A stretch of 64,000 nucleotides of DNA from [Haemophilus] ducreyi (GCF_900109315.1 NZ_FOJC01000007.1:61359-125358); one strand, 5' to 3'. Shown: positions 20,088 through 31,083, counted from the stretch's first letter. The notes: generated by a model from the letters alone, not told the origin. Translations and numbers: made by a program.

Positions 20088-20936
20088 TTAACTGCATTGA
20101 TGGTAGGGTTAGTGGCATCAAACGGCTCTTTATCTGCTCAGATGCAACCGCAAAATTTTGATCTTGGCCGCATTAAAATTGGTGATGTTAGTTTTGATGT
20201 TGATGCTTTTATTAAGCGAGTTGATGAACTTGACAAGAATATTAGAGATGGGATAGGCCTTGGTGATGAAGATTTTAAGAGAAAATACTATAGTTACGTT
20301 GATCATGAGCTTGGCTCTATGATTGGTAGTCCATTCATTTATAAGGAAAAAAATCCGCTTGGGAACGGAATTGCCCGCGGATTAGGATACAGTGGTAAGC
20401 TGACCATGCCAAGATATATTCGTGGTCCATTATTAAGACGATCTGTTATCCGGGGTTATTTGCTTGGTCGCGTAATTGGCAGACAGGCTCATGTACAAGC
20501 GAAGAATAGGCTTAATATGGAACTCTTACAAAGTAGGTTAATGAGTGCTAGTTTATTGAATCGTGCTGAGATTTTGAATGTAGGTAATCATCTCAATTCA
20601 TTGCTAAAATATACAGAAGGAGCTTTTGCTTTCTTAAACGGAGGTGTAACAAAAAATTCTGCTGACATCTTTAAAAACACGCAACGTATTGATGCGCTTT
20701 CTAAAAACCTAGAAACGGGCTTAGCGAACCAATCTGCATTATCGATGTTAGTGCAACCAAATGGCGTGGGTAAAACCAGCGTGTCTGCTGCAGTTGGCGG
20801 TTATAGAGGTAAGAGTGCGTTAGCAATCGGTGTGGGTTCACGTATTACGGATGCATTCACGGCTAAAGCGGGCGTGGCATTCAACACTTACAATGGCGGC
20901 ATGTCTTACGGCGCGTCTGTAGGTTATGAATTCTAA
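20058..20936 (+). CDS. Short YadA-type trimeric autotransporter
   Basis: 292 residues. A Met-Lys repeat leads into a signal peptide (LTALMVGLVASNGSLSAQ). The last 70 or so residues are a YadA-like anchor: LVQPNGVGKTSVSAAVGGYRG..., GVGSRITDAFTAKAGVAFNT and a C-terminal GASVGYEF ending in Phe, as outer-membrane barrels do. A coiled-coil-like stretch (about 180-222) precedes it. The passenger (about 30-175) is short, and I see no YadA head repeats. It probably forms a surface trimer. A strong promoter and a terminator frame it as a single-gene unit. Confidence 0.8.
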   Translation: MKMKMKMKMKLTALMVGLVASNGSLSAQMQPQNFDLGRIKIGDVSFDVDAFIKRVDELDKNIRDGIGLGDEDFKRKYYSYVDHELGSMIGSPFIYKEKNPLGNGIARGLGYSGKLTMPRYIRGPLLRRSVIRGYLLGRVIGRQAHVQAKNRLNMELLQSRLMSASLLNRAEILNVGNHLNSLLKYTEGAFAFLNGGVTKNSADIFKNTQRIDALSKNLETGLANQSALSMLVQPNGVGKTSVSAAVGGYRGKSALAIGVGSRITDAFTAKAGVAFNTYNGGMSYGASVGYEF

Positions 20937-20972
20937 TCATTACGGTTATTAATTAATCGTTCTGGTTATAAT

Positions 20973-21014
20973 AAAAAGGCTAAATGTCTCTCCTCACATT
21001 TAGCCTCTTCTTTT
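20973..21014 (+). terminator. Terminator after the autotransporter gene
   Basis: GGCTAAATGT, an 8-nt loop and ACATTTAGCC, followed by TCTTCTTTT, 40 nt past the stop. A second, bulged hairpin (CGGGCTT...AAGCCCG) lies at 21187-21218. Otherwise 21015-21325 shows no gene. Confidence 0.85.
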
Positions 21015-21325
21015 ACCCACGTTATTCCCGCTAAAGCGCCGGTGATTATTATCCTATCTGATTTATCTTATCTTCTTTATCTATCCTGCTTAGCTTTGTT
21101 ATCTTATTTATCTTTATTTTGCCTGTCTTTTTCTTTTATCTATTGGCGTTATGCTATTTGCTGCCTAAAGCTCGTATAACATAAATCGGGCTTTGTGTTT
21201 TTATTCACATTAAGCCCGCTTGTTTATGTGCTTTTATCAGCCTTTCGGCGTTTAGTGATTAGTTTAGCCTTGCCTAGCTTTGCTGTTTGTTAGGCGATGC
21301 GTTGCTAAGTTATATATTATCTAGG

Positions 21326-22600
21326 TTATGCGTTATCAGTCTGTTCAATTAGTTCAACTTTGGCTTTTTTGACCATATTATCCGCCACTTCTAACACGGT
21401 GATATTAAGTTGGTTTAGCTTAAATTGCGTGCCTTCTGTCGGGATTTTTTCTAAATATTCTAAAATTAAGCCGTTAAAGGTGCGCACTTCATTAAGCGGT
21501 AAATGCCAATCAAACAGTTTATTTAAATCGCGTAAATTGGCGGAGCCTTCGATAATCACTGAGCCATCAGACTGCGGTTTAACTTCTTCGGCTAAGCTTG
21601 GGGCGGTGGAGGTGGTAAATTCGCCGACAATTTCTTCTAAGATATCTGCCAAGGTTACTAGCCCTTTGATGTCGCCATATTCATCCACCACTAAGCCAAG
21701 GCGTTCTTTGTTGGCTTTGAAATGCATTAATTGGGTGGTGAGTGGGGTGCCTTCCGGGATGAAATAGGCTTCGTCCACCGCTCGGATGAGGGTTTCTTTG
21801 CTCGGTTCGTTTTTGTCGAGTAATAGGCGGAATGCTTCGCGTATGCGTAAAATGCCGAGGATATTTTTATCCATATTGCCTTTATAAAGCACAACACGCC
21901 CGTGGGCGGCGTGGTTGAGCTGGCGGATAATTGCTTTCCAGTCGTCTTCAATATCAATGCCGCCAATGTCGTTGCGTGGCACCATAATATCTTCAACCGT
22001 CACTTTTTCCATATCTAAAATGGAGATAAGCATTTCTTGGTGTGCAGTCGGGATAAATTTGCCCGCTTCTAGCACTACGCTGCGTAATTCTTCGGCGCTC
22101 AGACCGCTTTTTTCGTGTTGGCGAATGCGCATTAATTTCATTAGGTATTTGATGATGAGGTTCATTAAGAACACTAATGGCATCAGCAGTTTTTTTAGTG
22201 GGGTGAGGATGTAGCTGGCTAAAAAGCTGATTTTTTCGGGGTAAATGACCGCTATGGTTTTGGGTAAGATTTCCGAAAACACTAGCATAACTAAGGTGAG
22301 GATGCCGGCGGCAATCGCGATGCCGGTGTCGCCCGCTAGCCGTATGCCGATCATTGTTGCGATGGCGGAGGCGGCGATGTTAATCAGGTTGTTGCAGATT
22401 AAGATTAGGTTGAGTAGTACGTCCGTTTTGTTGAGTAATTTTTCCGCGAGTTTTGCGCCTTTGTGGCCTTGTGCGGCTAAATGGCGCATTTTGTAGCGAT
22501 TAAGCGACATAAGGCCGGTTTCTGCGCTGGAAAAAAAGGCGGAAAGAAGGAGGAGTATGATGAGTGTGATAAAAAGACTGCTTAGTGGAATGCTGTCCAA
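21326..22600 (-). CDS. CNNM/CorC-HlyC family protein (DUF21 + CBS pair)
   Basis: 424 residues. N-terminal DUF21/CNNM membrane domain with four hydrophobic spans (about 5-150) including FFSSAETGLMSLNRYK. A pair of CBS domains follows (about 195-325; VEDIMVPRNDIGGID, LGLVVDEYGDIKGLVTLADI), then a CorC/HlyC C-terminal domain (about 340-415). The family is linked to Mg2+/Co2+ efflux or resistance; the substrate here is not shown. It resembles E. coli YfjD in layout. Confidence 0.85.
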   Translation of the reverse strand: MDSIPLSSLFITLIILLLLSAFFSSAETGLMSLNRYKMRHLAAQGHKGAKLAEKLLNKTDVLLNLILICNNLINIAASAIATMIGIRLAGDTGIAIAAGILTLVMLVFSEILPKTIAVIYPEKISFLASYILTPLKKLLMPLVFLMNLIIKYLMKLMRIRQHEKSGLSAEELRSVVLEAGKFIPTAHQEMLISILDMEKVTVEDIMVPRNDIGGIDIEDDWKAIIRQLNHAAHGRVVLYKGNMDKNILGILRIREAFRLLLDKNEPSKETLIRAVDEAYFIPEGTPLTTQLMHFKANKERLGLVVDEYGDIKGLVTLADILEEIVGEFTTSTAPSLAEEVKPQSDGSVIIEGSANLRDLNKLFDWHLPLNEVRTFNGLILEYLEKIPTEGTQFKLNQLNITVLEVADNMVKKAKVELIEQTDNA

Positions 22601-22781
22601 AATATAATCCTGTTGTATGAATATGAATAAATGTGGCGTTTGCTAGCTTGTGTAAGCGGTCAACTATTATACCTAAAGAATGCATAAATTTGAATAAACT
22701 GACAAAAATGCGCGCTTGAATTGCTCGAAAGCGGATTTTCTCTTTGACTACTTTGCTTTCTATCTGTAATATGCTCTCCCT

Positions 22782-23306
22782 ATGCAGAAGGTAAAACTAC
22801 CCCTTACTATTGACCCATTTAAAGATGCTCCGCGTCGAGTCGATTATGTTGGTTACTTTTCAAGTAAGCAACTTGTTCGTTTGGGTGAATCAGTATGTAA
22901 TGTGCTAAACGATGCGCAAGTTACACTGTCGTTATATGTCGATCCACAACGCCTTTCTGTGCTTAAAGGCTCAGCACAGGTTGGGGTGGAGTTGTGCTGT
23001 CAACGGTGCGGTAACTCGTTTACACAAGTTATTGACTGTTCTTTTTTGTTCAGTCCCGTGCGTAATTTGGATCAAGCGGGCGATTTGCCCGAAATTTATG
23101 AGCCTATCGAAGTCAATGCATTTGGTGAAGTAAATTTGCTGGATATGATTGAAGATGAATTTATCCTCGCGTTACCGTTGGTTCCGATGCATAGTGAAGC
23201 ACACTGTGAAGTGTTTGTGAGTGAGCAGGTGTTCGGTGAATTGCCAGCAGAATTGGCGAAAAAACCTAACCCGTTCGCGGTATTAGCTAATTTAAAGAAA
23301 AACTAG
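22782..23306 (+). CDS. yceD: YceD family (DUF177) protein
   Basis: 174 residues. MQKVKLPLTIDPFKDAPRR is the family start, and a cysteine pair appears at VELCCQRCGNSF. It is conserved before rpmF and is implicated in 23S rRNA accumulation in some bacteria and plants. rpmF follows after 18 nt. Confidence 0.92.
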   Translation: MQKVKLPLTIDPFKDAPRRVDYVGYFSSKQLVRLGESVCNVLNDAQVTLSLYVDPQRLSVLKGSAQVGVELCCQRCGNSFTQVIDCSFLFSPVRNLDQAGDLPEIYEPIEVNAFGEVNLLDMIEDEFILALPLVPMHSEAHCEVFVSEQVFGELPAELAKKPNPFAVLANLKKN

Positions 23307-23324
23307 ATCTAGGAGTTATAGCCC

Positions 23325-23495
23325 ATGGCTGTTCAACAAAATAAAAAATCTCGTTCACGTCGTGATATGCGTCGTTCACACGATGCGTTAACAACGGCAG
23401 CCGTATCTGTGGATAAAACAACCGGTGAAACGCATTTGCGTCACCATGTTACTGCTGACGGTTATTACCGTGGTCGTAAAGTAATCAACAAATAA
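23325..23495 (+). CDS. rpmF: Ribosomal protein bL32
   Basis: 56 codons: [20 protein letters not shown] then [22 protein letters not shown], the full bL32 pattern without zinc-binding cysteines. TAGGAG lies before the start. It sits between yceD and plsX, the standard arrangement. Confidence 0.97.
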   Translation: MAVQQNKKSRSRRDMRRSHDALTTAAVSVDKTTGETHLRHHVTADGYYRGRKVINK

Positions 23496-23516
23496 TCTCG
23501 ATATTCGAGGTGTCAG

Positions 23517-24548
23517 TTGAATCGTCTAACCCTTGCGTTAGATGTGATGGGCGGGGACTTTGGTCCCCGTGTTACTATCCCGGCATTATCTCTAGCATTG
23601 GCACAACAGCCGATGCTATCTTTTGTTCTATTTGGCGATCAATATCACGCTATTCCTTTATTGCATTCCCTTCCTGCTGAACAGCAACAACGTATTCGTT
23701 TTGTGCATACTTCGCGGATTGTTGATCCGCATGTGTCAGTGCGTCAGGCATTACGCCAAAGTAAAGGCAGTTCAATGCGTTTGGCGATTGAGGCGGTCGC
23801 CGCTGGTGAAGCGCAGGCTTGTGTCAGTGGCGGTAATACGGGCGTGTTAATGGGCTTGGCAAAATGGTTTGTCGAGCCGTTAGTCGGTATTGATCGCCCT
23901 GCGTTGGCGAGTTTAATTCCTGCCTTAAATGGCCAAGCAAGTGTGATATTAGATTTGGGCGCTAATGTGGAGGCTGACAGTAAATTGTTGTTGCAATTTG
24001 CTGAGATGGGCAATATTTTCGCACAGTCTATTTTGTCGTTAGCGAAGCCTCGTTTGGCGTTGTTGAATATTGGTACGGAAGAAGTAAAAGGTCGCTATGC
24101 TATTCAGCAAGCGCATCATGTATTGAAAAATCGTGCAGATTTACATTATATTGGCTTTATTGAAAGTGATAAGTTGATGAATCATTTAGCTGATGTGATT
24201 GTGTGTGATGGCTTTTGTGGCAATATCGCGTTGAAGGCGGTAGAAGGTGTGGCAAGTCATTTTTTGGCGCTATTTAAGCAGCCTAAGCGGTCGTTTTTTG
24301 TGGATTGGTTGTCTAGTTGGTGGGGGCGTTTGTTGCACCATCGTGTTTATCGTGCATTGCAGCGGGTTAATCCAGAACGGCATAATGGCGCGACTTTGCT
24401 TGGTTTGTCTTCTGTGGTGGTGAAAAGCCATGGCAGTGCGGGCGTAAATGCGTATTTTTATGCGATAAATCATGCAATTGAGCAGATCCAAAATCGAATA
24501 CCTGTTAAAATTTCCGCCGGTTTACAAAAGTTACATCAGAATTTATAG
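23517..24548 (+). CDS. plsX: Phosphate acyltransferase PlsX
   Basis: 343 residues. It makes acyl-phosphate from acyl-ACP for phospholipid synthesis. The start is TTG (23517): the family begins (M)[16 protein letters not shown], and GAGG lies 7 nt upstream, so the rare start is well supported. Further motifs are [10 protein letters not shown] (about 101-110), [11 protein letters not shown] and [13 protein letters not shown] weak start may keep PlsX low relative to bL32. Confidence 0.94.
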   Translation: MNRLTLALDVMGGDFGPRVTIPALSLALAQQPMLSFVLFGDQYHAIPLLHSLPAEQQQRIRFVHTSRIVDPHVSVRQALRQSKGSSMRLAIEAVAAGEAQACVSGGNTGVLMGLAKWFVEPLVGIDRPALASLIPALNGQASVILDLGANVEADSKLLLQFAEMGNIFAQSILSLAKPRLALLNIGTEEVKGRYAIQQAHHVLKNRADLHYIGFIESDKLMNHLADVIVCDGFCGNIALKAVEGVASHFLALFKQPKRSFFVDWLSSWWGRLLHHRVYRALQRVNPERHNGATLLGLSSVVVKSHGSAGVNAYFYAINHAIEQIQNRIPVKISAGLQKLHQNL

Positions 24549-24559
24549 AGAGTAAGTAT

Positions 24560-25516
24560 ATGTACAGTTACAGTAAGATTCTTGCGACGGGGAGTTACTT
24601 GCCAAAACAAGTAAGATCCAATGCTGATTTAGAAAAGATGGTCGATACAACAGATGAGTGGATTTTTACTCGTTCAGGTATGAAAGAGCGCCGTATTGCG
24701 GCCGCTGATGAGACGGTCGCCACAATGGGCGCCGCCGCCGCTCATAAGGCGTGTGAAATGGCAGCCGTTGATGTGAATGAGATTGAGTTGATTGTGGTAG
24801 CAACTACTACTCATTCACATGCTTATCCAAGCGCGGCGTGTCAAATTCAGGGCATGTTGGCCATTGAAGATGCGATTGCATTTGATGTGGCAGCGGCGTG
24901 TACGGGGTTTATTTATGCGTTGAGTGTGGCAGATCAATTTATTCGTGCCGGTAAGGTGAAGACGGCGTTGGTGGTTGGCGCAGATGTCAATTCTCGTGTG
25001 TTAGACGAAGCAGATCGCGGTACTGTGGTGTTATTTGGCGATGGTGCAGGGGCGGTGATTTTGCAAGCGAGTGAACAAGCGGGTATTTTATCTACTCATT
25101 TGCATTCTTCAGCCGATACGGAAAATATGTTGGCGTTGCCGATTCAAGAACGCGGAAATGCGCAATCTGGCTTTATTCAGATGCAAGGTAATGCGACGTT
25201 TAAACTGGCAGTCAGTCGGCTTGCAAATGTGGTAGAAGAGACATTACAAGCTAATAATTTGCAGAAGGCGGATTTGGATTGGTTGGTGCCTCATCAAGCA
25301 AATATTCGGATTATTGCGGCAACAGCTAAGAAGTTGGAAATGGAGATGTCGCAGGTGGTATTAACGGTTGAGAAATATGGTAATAATAGTGCGGCAACCG
25401 TGCCTGTGGCATTAGATGAAGCGGTGCGAGATGGGCGGATTCAGCGTGGGCAGTTGTTGCTGTTGGAAGCTTTCGGCGGCGGTTGGACTTGGGGTTCGGG
25501 ATTAGTCAGATTCTAA
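24560..25516 (+). CDS. fabH: 3-oxoacyl-ACP synthase III (FabH)
   Basis: 318 residues. It condenses acetyl-CoA with malonyl-ACP to begin fatty-acid synthesis. The catalytic triad is visible: Cys in [12 protein letters not shown] (about 113), His in [10 protein letters not shown] (about 245) and Asn in [10 protein letters not shown] (about 275). It ends with the family's [13 protein letters not shown]. fabD, fabG and acpP do not follow; trmB does, 10 nt later. Confidence 0.97.
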   Translation: MYSYSKILATGSYLPKQVRSNADLEKMVDTTDEWIFTRSGMKERRIAAADETVATMGAAAAHKACEMAAVDVNEIELIVVATTTHSHAYPSAACQIQGMLAIEDAIAFDVAAACTGFIYALSVADQFIRAGKVKTALVVGADVNSRVLDEADRGTVVLFGDGAGAVILQASEQAGILSTHLHSSADTENMLALPIQERGNAQSGFIQMQGNATFKLAVSRLANVVEETLQANNLQKADLDWLVPHQANIRIIAATAKKLEMEMSQVVLTVEKYGNNSAATVPVALDEAVRDGRIQRGQLLLLEAFGGGWTWGSGLVRF

Positions 25517-25525
25517 GGTAGTGGT

Positions 25526-26275
25526 ATGTCAGAAAAATACACTTTTGCTGATCAAAAACGTAAGACTGTTGAGCAAGCTGAATTTACTGAAGATGGTCGT
25601 TATTTGCGTAAGGTTCGTAGTTTTGTGTTGCGTACCGGTCGTTTAAGCGATTTTCAGCGCGATATGATGAATGATCATTGGGCAAAGTTTGGTTTAGATT
25701 ATCAGAAGAGTCCGTTTGATTTTGTTGAGATTTTTGGCAATGCTAATCCTGTGGTTTTAGAGATTGGTTTTGGGATGGGGCGTTCGTTGGTTGAGATGGC
25801 GGCGCAAAATCCAGATCGGAATTATGTTGGTATTGAAGTCCATACGCCGGGCGTGGGCGCTTGTATTGCTTATGCGGTCGAAAAGCAAGTGGATAATTTA
25901 CGGGTAATTTGCCATGATGCGACTGAAATTTTACGCGATGCGGTTGCCGATGGGAGCTTGGCGGGGTTACAGTTGTATTTTCCAGATCCGTGGCAAAAAT
26001 CAAAACATCATAAACGGCGGATTGTGCAAACTGAGTTTGTTATGCGGTTGCTAACCAAGTTAACTGCCGGCGGCTTTATTCATTTTGCAACAGATTGGCA
26101 GAATTATGCAGAGCATATGTTGGCGGTATTACGGCAATTTTCGCCTGCGTTAGTCAATACGTCGCCGACGGGTGATTTTATTGATCGTCCGGCGTTTCGT
26201 CCATTGACTAAATTTGAGTCGCGTGGCCAACGTTTAGGGCACGCTGTTTGGGATTTATATTTTGTTAAAAAATAG
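25526..26275 (+). CDS. trmB: tRNA (guanine-N7-)-methyltransferase
   Basis: 249 residues. It methylates G46 of tRNAs with SAM. Motifs: [16 protein letters not shown] (SAM loop, about 74-89), [36 protein letters not shown] (cited in part; about 150-170) and the C-terminal [17 protein letters not shown]. Confidence 0.96.
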   Translation: MSEKYTFADQKRKTVEQAEFTEDGRYLRKVRSFVLRTGRLSDFQRDMMNDHWAKFGLDYQKSPFDFVEIFGNANPVVLEIGFGMGRSLVEMAAQNPDRNYVGIEVHTPGVGACIAYAVEKQVDNLRVICHDATEILRDAVADGSLAGLQLYFPDPWQKSKHHKRRIVQTEFVMRLLTKLTAGGFIHFATDWQNYAEHMLAVLRQFSPALVNTSPTGDFIDRPAFRPLTKFESRGQRLGHAVWDLYFVKK

Positions 26276-26355
26276 TGCTGTGTATGTAAGTAAGCGGTCT
26301 ATTTTTTGATTACTTTTTCATTATTCATTCTTTACTTATTTGAGAGGAAATAAAA

Positions 26356-26697
26356 ATGGCTATTCAACGTAATGCGCGTCAGCGTAAAAAAATGCATTTG
26401 GCAGAATTCCAAGAGTTAGGTTTTTTGGTGAAATTCCAATTTGCAGAGAATACGGGTATCGATCAAATTGATGCGACCATTGATCGTTTTATCAATGAGG
26501 TAATTAAACCAAATGGGCTTGCTTATGAGGGTAGCGGTTATTTACATTGGGAAGGTTTGGTTTGTTTAGAGAAATTAGGCAAGTGTGAGGCTTCACACCA
26601 GCAAATCGTTAAACAGTGGTCAGAAAGTAATGGGTTAAGCCAAGTGGAGATCAGTGAGCTATTCGATATTTGGTGGGATTATCCAACCGAAGTTTAA
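26356..26697 (+). CDS. yggL: YggL family (DUF469) 50S ribosome-associated protein
   Basis: 113 residues. RNARQRKKMHLAEFQELGF is the family start. The acidic C-terminal half ends DIWWDYPTEV. A homologue has been reported to bind the large ribosomal subunit. GAGAGGAAA precedes the start. It lies next to trmB, as yggL does beside trmB in many gammaproteobacteria. Confidence 0.9.
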   Translation: MAIQRNARQRKKMHLAEFQELGFLVKFQFAENTGIDQIDATIDRFINEVIKPNGLAYEGSGYLHWEGLVCLEKLGKCEASHQQIVKQWSESNGLSQVEISELFDIWWDYPTEV

Positions 26698-26835
26698 TGG
26701 TTGATGCACGGAAGTGATGGGTATAAGTATTTAGGTTGAGCTTGAATTTTTGCTAAAAAAACCGCTTGTATGCATTGCTTCCGTGTTTATTTAGGGCATA
26801 TTGCTTGAGTCTGTGTTGTTTGAAAGGAAGGTAAG

Positions 26836-27369
26836 ATGCAATTTTTAGCACCAATTATTTCGATTGTGGTTGGTTTTTTGAGTTTTGTGCTAGTGCTGCG
26901 CACTTGGATGCAATTCTGTCAAGTTAGTGCTTATTTGCCATTATCACAATCATTATTACGTTTAACCGCGCCTATGGTTAATCCGGTGAGTAAGTTTATT
27001 CCAACCGTTAAAAATATTAATTTTGCCGCATTGTTAATTGCATTAGCGTTGTTAGCGGTGGAGAAAGGGGTATTAGGTTTGCCTTTGACTATGGCAGTAT
27101 TAGTCGGGTTGTTAGGCATTATTAAGATGTTTGGGCAGATTCTTTTTTTCACTACGCTTATTCGCGCTTTAATGAGTTGGGTTACGCGCGGTGATCATCC
27201 TTTAGATGAGGTTATTGCTCAGATTACGGAGCCGGTATTAGGCATTATTCGTAAAATTTTACCTCGTACGGGGATGTTAGATTTTTCGGTGATGCTGTTA
27301 GGCTTTGGTTTGTTATTGCTGAATAATCTATTTTATAGTGTATTCGGTGCTTTTTGGGCGGTTGCCTGA
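26836..27369 (+). CDS. yggT: YggT family membrane protein
   Basis: 177 residues, two YGGT repeats. Each has a hydrophobic span and an R-x-W(M) element: [19 protein letters not shown] and [19 protein letters not shown]. Possible role in membrane integrity or osmotic balance; not established. The stop overlaps the next ATG. Confidence 0.9.
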   Translation: MQFLAPIISIVVGFLSFVLVLRTWMQFCQVSAYLPLSQSLLRLTAPMVNPVSKFIPTVKNINFAALLIALALLAVEKGVLGLPLTMAVLVGLLGIIKMFGQILFFTTLIRALMSWVTRGDHPLDEVIAQITEPVLGIIRKILPRTGMLDFSVMLLGFGLLLLNNLFYSVFGAFWAVA

Positions 27370-27662
27370 TGAAAGCGGTCGAGTTTGTTGAAAATCCGTA
27401 CGGTATTCGCCTGCGGATTTTTTTACAGCCCAAAGCGAGTCGCGATCAAATTGTGGGGTTGCATGATAATGAATTTAAGGTTGCAATCACTGCACCGCCT
27501 GTTGATGGGGCGGCTAATGCGTATTTGCTTAAATATTTGAGTAAGTTATTTAAGGTGCCCAAAAGTAGCATTGTGTTGGAAAAAGGTGAGTTACAACGGC
27601 ATAAGCAGTTATTTGTGCCAGCACCAAAGCTGTTGCCTAAGGAGATTGAGCAGTGGCTTTGA
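27369..27662 (+). CDS. yggU: YggU family (DUF167) protein
   Basis: 97 residues from the ATG that overlaps the yggT stop (TGATG). Family motif: [33 protein letters not shown] and [14 protein letters not shown]. Function unknown; nearly always beside yggT. Confidence 0.93.
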   Translation: MKAVEFVENPYGIRLRIFLQPKASRDQIVGLHDNEFKVAITAPPVDGAANAYLLKYLSKLFKVPKSSIVLEKGELQRHKQLFVPAPKLLPKEIEQWL

Positions 27663-27702
27663 GCTTGTGTAATGTCAGTGTTTAGTGGTATATGATTGAA
27701 TG

Positions 27703-27752
27703 AAAAAGCGGTGGAATATGCGATACAATCCGCATATTTCACCGCTTTTTAG
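27703..27752. terminator. Bidirectional terminator, yggU / peroxidase
   Basis: AAAAAGCGGTG(G)AATATGCG and CGCATATT(T)CACCGCTTTTT form a long stem with runs of A and T at either end, between two convergent genes. Confidence 0.88.
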
Positions 27753-27767
27753 GGTATACTAACGATT

Positions 27768-29171
27768 TTATTTGATCATTTTTTCGTTAGTTAGGGTTTT
27801 ACCTTGGTATTCGCCGGTTAGCGATTCTAAGAAGGCGACAATTTCGTTTAATTCGGTTTCTGAGAAGTCTTTATTACTTTGATAATGTCCCATAATCCGT
27901 ACCGCTTCTTTGAGGTCTTTAGCGCTTGCATCGTGCATATAAGGTGCGGTTAAGGCAACGTTACGTAATGTAGGCACTTTGAAGCGGTGTTTGTCGCTTG
28001 GATCTTTGGTTACTGCAAAACGGCCTTCATCTGCTTCAGTTAATGGTGTGCCACGATCTTTGAAGTAATCGCCGTATAAGCCTAAGTATTCAAAGGATTG
28101 ACCACCCATTGCCGTGCCGGTATGACAGGTGTCACATTTAGCTTTTTGGAAATGTTCGTAACCACGTTTTTGTACATCTGTTAAGGCGGTTTGGTCGCCT
28201 TTTAAGAAGCGGTCAAAGGCGCTGTTTGGTGTGATTAATGTTTTCTCAAATTCACCAATGGCGTTAGTTACGCTCTCTTGTGTTAAGTGAGGATAGACGG
28301 CAAAGAAGCGTTGTTTAAATTCTTCATCTTGATCTAAGCGCGCTAAAATTTCATCCCAGGTTTTTGAGCCCATTTCTACAGGGTTGGTTGGTGGTCCACC
28401 TGCTTGGTCTGCTAATGTTTTGGCTCGCCCATCCCAGAATTGCCATTTGTTAAATGCAGCATTAAATACGCTTGGTGCATTAATCCCGCCTTTTTTGCCG
28501 TCAATACCTTCAGAAACCGGTAAATTATCTACCCCACCTTGAGTGAGTAGGTGGCAGGTATTACATTGAATTGAACCATCGCCAGATAAGCGGCCATCAA
28601 AATAAAGCGCTTCACCTAAGGCAACTTTGTGTGGATCCGTGGTTAGTTGATCAGGAATCGGTTGCACAAGGCGGTTTGCGTTGGCACTTTCTACGTTCGG
28701 TAGGAAGTGCGCTTTACGTTGTTGGTGAATCCAGTCAAGAATGGCTTTTTTCTGTGTTTCGTCAGGACGTGATCCCCAGTGAACATGTACATATTTGGCA
28801 ATTGGCATTTCGTCGTTGTGGATAACTTGTTCAAGTTTCGCTAGGTCAGCTTCAGAAAGTTTGCTTGGATCTTTCATGCCGTCAAGTAGGCGGTCGAAAC
28901 GGAAGAAGCGCATGCCTCTTTCGATGTCTTGTGCCATTAATTGACTCGCGATAGGTAATTTAGCGTAAGCCGGTAATTCTGCATCAGGCGTATGGCAATA
29001 ATGGCAGCCATTTTCAAACATGATGTTGGCGACAGCTTGATGTGATTCGGGTAATGCTGCTTTTTCAAGTAATTTGGGCGCTTGTTCTGTATCAAACCAG
29101 TATGTATAGCCGACTAAAGAAAAATAGCCAATACCGCCAACAGCTAATGCTGAAAGAAGATATTTTTTCAT
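27768..29171 (-). CDS. Tri-haem cytochrome c / quinol peroxidase (YhjA, QPO)
   Basis: 467 residues from MKKYLLSALAVGGIGYF, an N-terminal membrane anchor; GGGGGA lies 8 nt upstream. Three CxxCH haem sites: CHYCH (about 56), CNTCH (about 203) and CDTCH (about 350). The last two are the di-haem CcpA-like peroxidase core, with EKTLITPNSAFDRF and APYMHD. The extra N-terminal haem domain is that of E. coli YhjA and Aggregatibacter quinol peroxidase, which reduce periplasmic H2O2 with quinol electrons. Confidence 0.9.
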   Translation of the reverse strand: MKKYLLSALAVGGIGYFSLVGYTYWFDTEQAPKLLEKAALPESHQAVANIMFENGCHYCHTPDAELPAYAKLPIASQLMAQDIERGMRFFRFDRLLDGMKDPSKLSEADLAKLEQVIHNDEMPIAKYVHVHWGSRPDETQKKAILDWIHQQRKAHFLPNVESANANRLVQPIPDQLTTDPHKVALGEALYFDGRLSGDGSIQCNTCHLLTQGGVDNLPVSEGIDGKKGGINAPSVFNAAFNKWQFWDGRAKTLADQAGGPPTNPVEMGSKTWDEILARLDQDEEFKQRFFAVYPHLTQESVTNAIGEFEKTLITPNSAFDRFLKGDQTALTDVQKRGYEHFQKAKCDTCHTGTAMGGQSFEYLGLYGDYFKDRGTPLTEADEGRFAVTKDPSDKHRFKVPTLRNVALTAPYMHDASAKDLKEAVRIMGHYQSNKDFSETELNEIVAFLESLTGEYQGKTLTNEKMIK

Positions 29172-29335
29172 AGGTAAATCCCCCACAAGGAACTAAAGTT
29201 AAAAATGTGTTTATCACTAAAAGTATTAAAATCTCATTCTAGTTAATAATGTAAATTTATGAAATCTATTGTATTGATAAGTTAAGTCGATGAAAGGCAT
29301 TGTGTAACGATAATGCCTTTCTATAAGAGGATGGG

Positions 29336-29659
29336 TTAGGCTTTTTTGAGGAATTCTGATTTAAGCATAATTTTGCCACAATCTACATTGTGGTCGCCAT
29401 CTACTAAGCGGATACCTTTAAATTTGGTTCCTTTTTTTAACACTTCTGATGAGCTTTTTAATTTTAGATCTTTGATTAATAATACGCTATCGCCATCGGC
29501 TAATAAGTTGCCATTACTGTCTTTAACGATTAGTTGATCTTCATCGGCGGTGTTAATTTCTTCGCCCGCCCATTCATAGGCACAATCAGGACAAACAAAT
29601 TGAATAGTGTCGTGATAGGTGTTTTCGCTTTTACACGTTGGGCAAATTGGATATGTCAT
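29336..29659 (-). CDS. yjdM: YjdM/PhnA family zinc-ribbon protein
   Basis: 107 residues. N-terminal zinc ribbon with [21 protein letters not shown], then a [16 protein letters not shown] beta domain ([19 protein letters not shown]) and the family ending [11 protein letters not shown]. Once named PhnA for alkylphosphonate use, but that role was misassigned; function unknown. Confidence 0.9.
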   Translation of the reverse strand: MTYPICPTCKSENTYHDTIQFVCPDCAYEWAGEEINTADEDQLIVKDSNGNLLADGDSVLLIKDLKLKSSSEVLKKGTKFKGIRLVDGDHNVDCGKIMLKSEFLKKA

Positions 29660-29723
29660 AAATTAAGTCCTTTTAGGTAATAGAAAGCGGTTATTTTATA
29701 CTGAAATGGTTAAAAAAGGTAAA

Positions 29724-29765
29724 AGAAAAGCGGTCTATTTTGTTGAGAAATAGACCGCTTAACAG
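29724..29765 (-). terminator. Terminator after oadB
   Basis: AAGCGGTCTATTT and AAATAGACCGCTT form a 13-bp stem; on the minus strand a TTTTCTTTT tract follows. It lies 15 nt past the oadB stop. Confidence 0.85.
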
Positions 29766-29775
29766 TTAAGCCATT

Positions 29776-31083
29776 TTAGATCATGGTGGAGATATATTTT
29801 AACATTATGCCTGCTGCAATCGCTGAGCTGATCACGCCAGCTACGTTAGGCCCCATTGCGTGCATTAATAAGAAGTTTTGTTTATCAGCTTCTAAGCCAA
29901 TTTTATTCGATACACGTGCAGCCATTGGTACGGCAGATACACCCGCTGATCCTATAAGTGGATTAATTTTGTGTTTGCTAAATGTATTCATTATTTTTGC
30001 CATAATCACACCGCTTGCCGTGCCAATGGCAAAAGCAACAATGCCTAGTAGTAGAATACCGAGCGTTTGTGGCTGTAGGAATTTATCAGCGACTAACTTG
30101 GCGCCTACAGATAAGCCTAAGAAAATAGTGACAATATTGATTAAGGCGTTTTGGGCGGCTTCATTCAGCCGTTCTACCACGCCACTGGCGCGCATGAGAT
30201 TACCAAAACAGAACATGCCAAGTAATGGTGCTGCATCCGGTAATAATAAGGCAACAAGTAGTAATAATACGATCGGAAAGACTATTTTCTCACGTGTGCT
30301 GACAGTGCGTAATTGCACCATGCGAATTTTGCGTTCTTGTTCGGTGGTTAATGCTTTCATAATCGGTGGTTGGATTAAGGGAACAAGCGCCATATAGGAA
30401 TAGGCGGCTACTGCAATGGCGCCTAATAGCTCAGGGGCGAGTTTGCTAGCAAGGTAAATAGCGGTTGGGCCATCTGCACCACCAATAATGCCGATTGCAG
30501 CCGCTTGTGGTAGGCTGAAGTCAATAATACCTAACCAATTTAATCCTAATGCGCCTAATACTGTTGTAAAGATACCAAATTGTGCTGCGGCACCAAGTAA
30601 TAATGTGCGTGGGTTGGCTAGCAAGGGACCAAAATCAGTCATTGCGCCTACTCCCATAAAAATGATGAGCGGAGCTACGCCATAGCCAATAGCAACTTTA
30701 TAAAACAGTGCAAGTATTCCTGCGTTATATCCCAAATCACTGGCAATCACTTCTAATTCGTTTTGAACTGATGGTGGAGCGAATGCGATGGCTTGTTTAA
30801 TCGTGTGCACATCAAGTGAGCTACTATTTACCTTTTCCGCAATGATGGTGAGTTGTTCGGTGTGAGCATAGTGCAGTAAATGATCTAATGCGGTCATTGC
30901 AAGCCCGGCTTCCGGAATATTGGATAGTAAGCCACCAAAGCCGATGGGGAAGAGTAATAGCGGTTCAAAACGGCGAGCAATTGCCAGCCAAAGTAATATG
31001 AGGCTGACAATGATCATAATCACTTGCCCTAGCGTGATATGCATAATTCCCATGCCTTGAAATAGCGCAATGATACTTTCCAT
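29776..31083 (-). CDS. oadB: Sodium-pumping oxaloacetate decarboxylase beta chain
   Basis: 435 residues, about nine hydrophobic segments. It decarboxylates carboxybiotin and pumps Na+ out through the inner membrane. The signature with the essential Asp is [20 protein letters not shown] (about 198-217), and [20 protein letters not shown] lies near the end. AGGAGTACTT precedes the start. It follows the oadA remnant by 11 nt. Since oadA is split by the prophage, this subunit has no intact partner in the window. Confidence 0.93.
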   Translation of the reverse strand: MESIIALFQGMGIMHITLGQVIMIIVSLILLWLAIARRFEPLLLFPIGFGGLLSNIPEAGLAMTALDHLLHYAHTEQLTIIAEKVNSSSLDVHTIKQAIAFAPPSVQNELEVIASDLGYNAGILALFYKVAIGYGVAPLIIFMGVGAMTDFGPLLANPRTLLLGAAAQFGIFTTVLGALGLNWLGIIDFSLPQAAAIGIIGGADGPTAIYLASKLAPELLGAIAVAAYSYMALVPLIQPPIMKALTTEQERKIRMVQLRTVSTREKIVFPIVLLLLVALLLPDAAPLLGMFCFGNLMRASGVVERLNEAAQNALINIVTIFLGLSVGAKLVADKFLQPQTLGILLLGIVAFAIGTASGVIMAKIMNTFSKHKINPLIGSAGVSAVPMAARVSNKIGLEADKQNFLLMHAMGPNVAGVISSAIAAGIMLKYISTMI

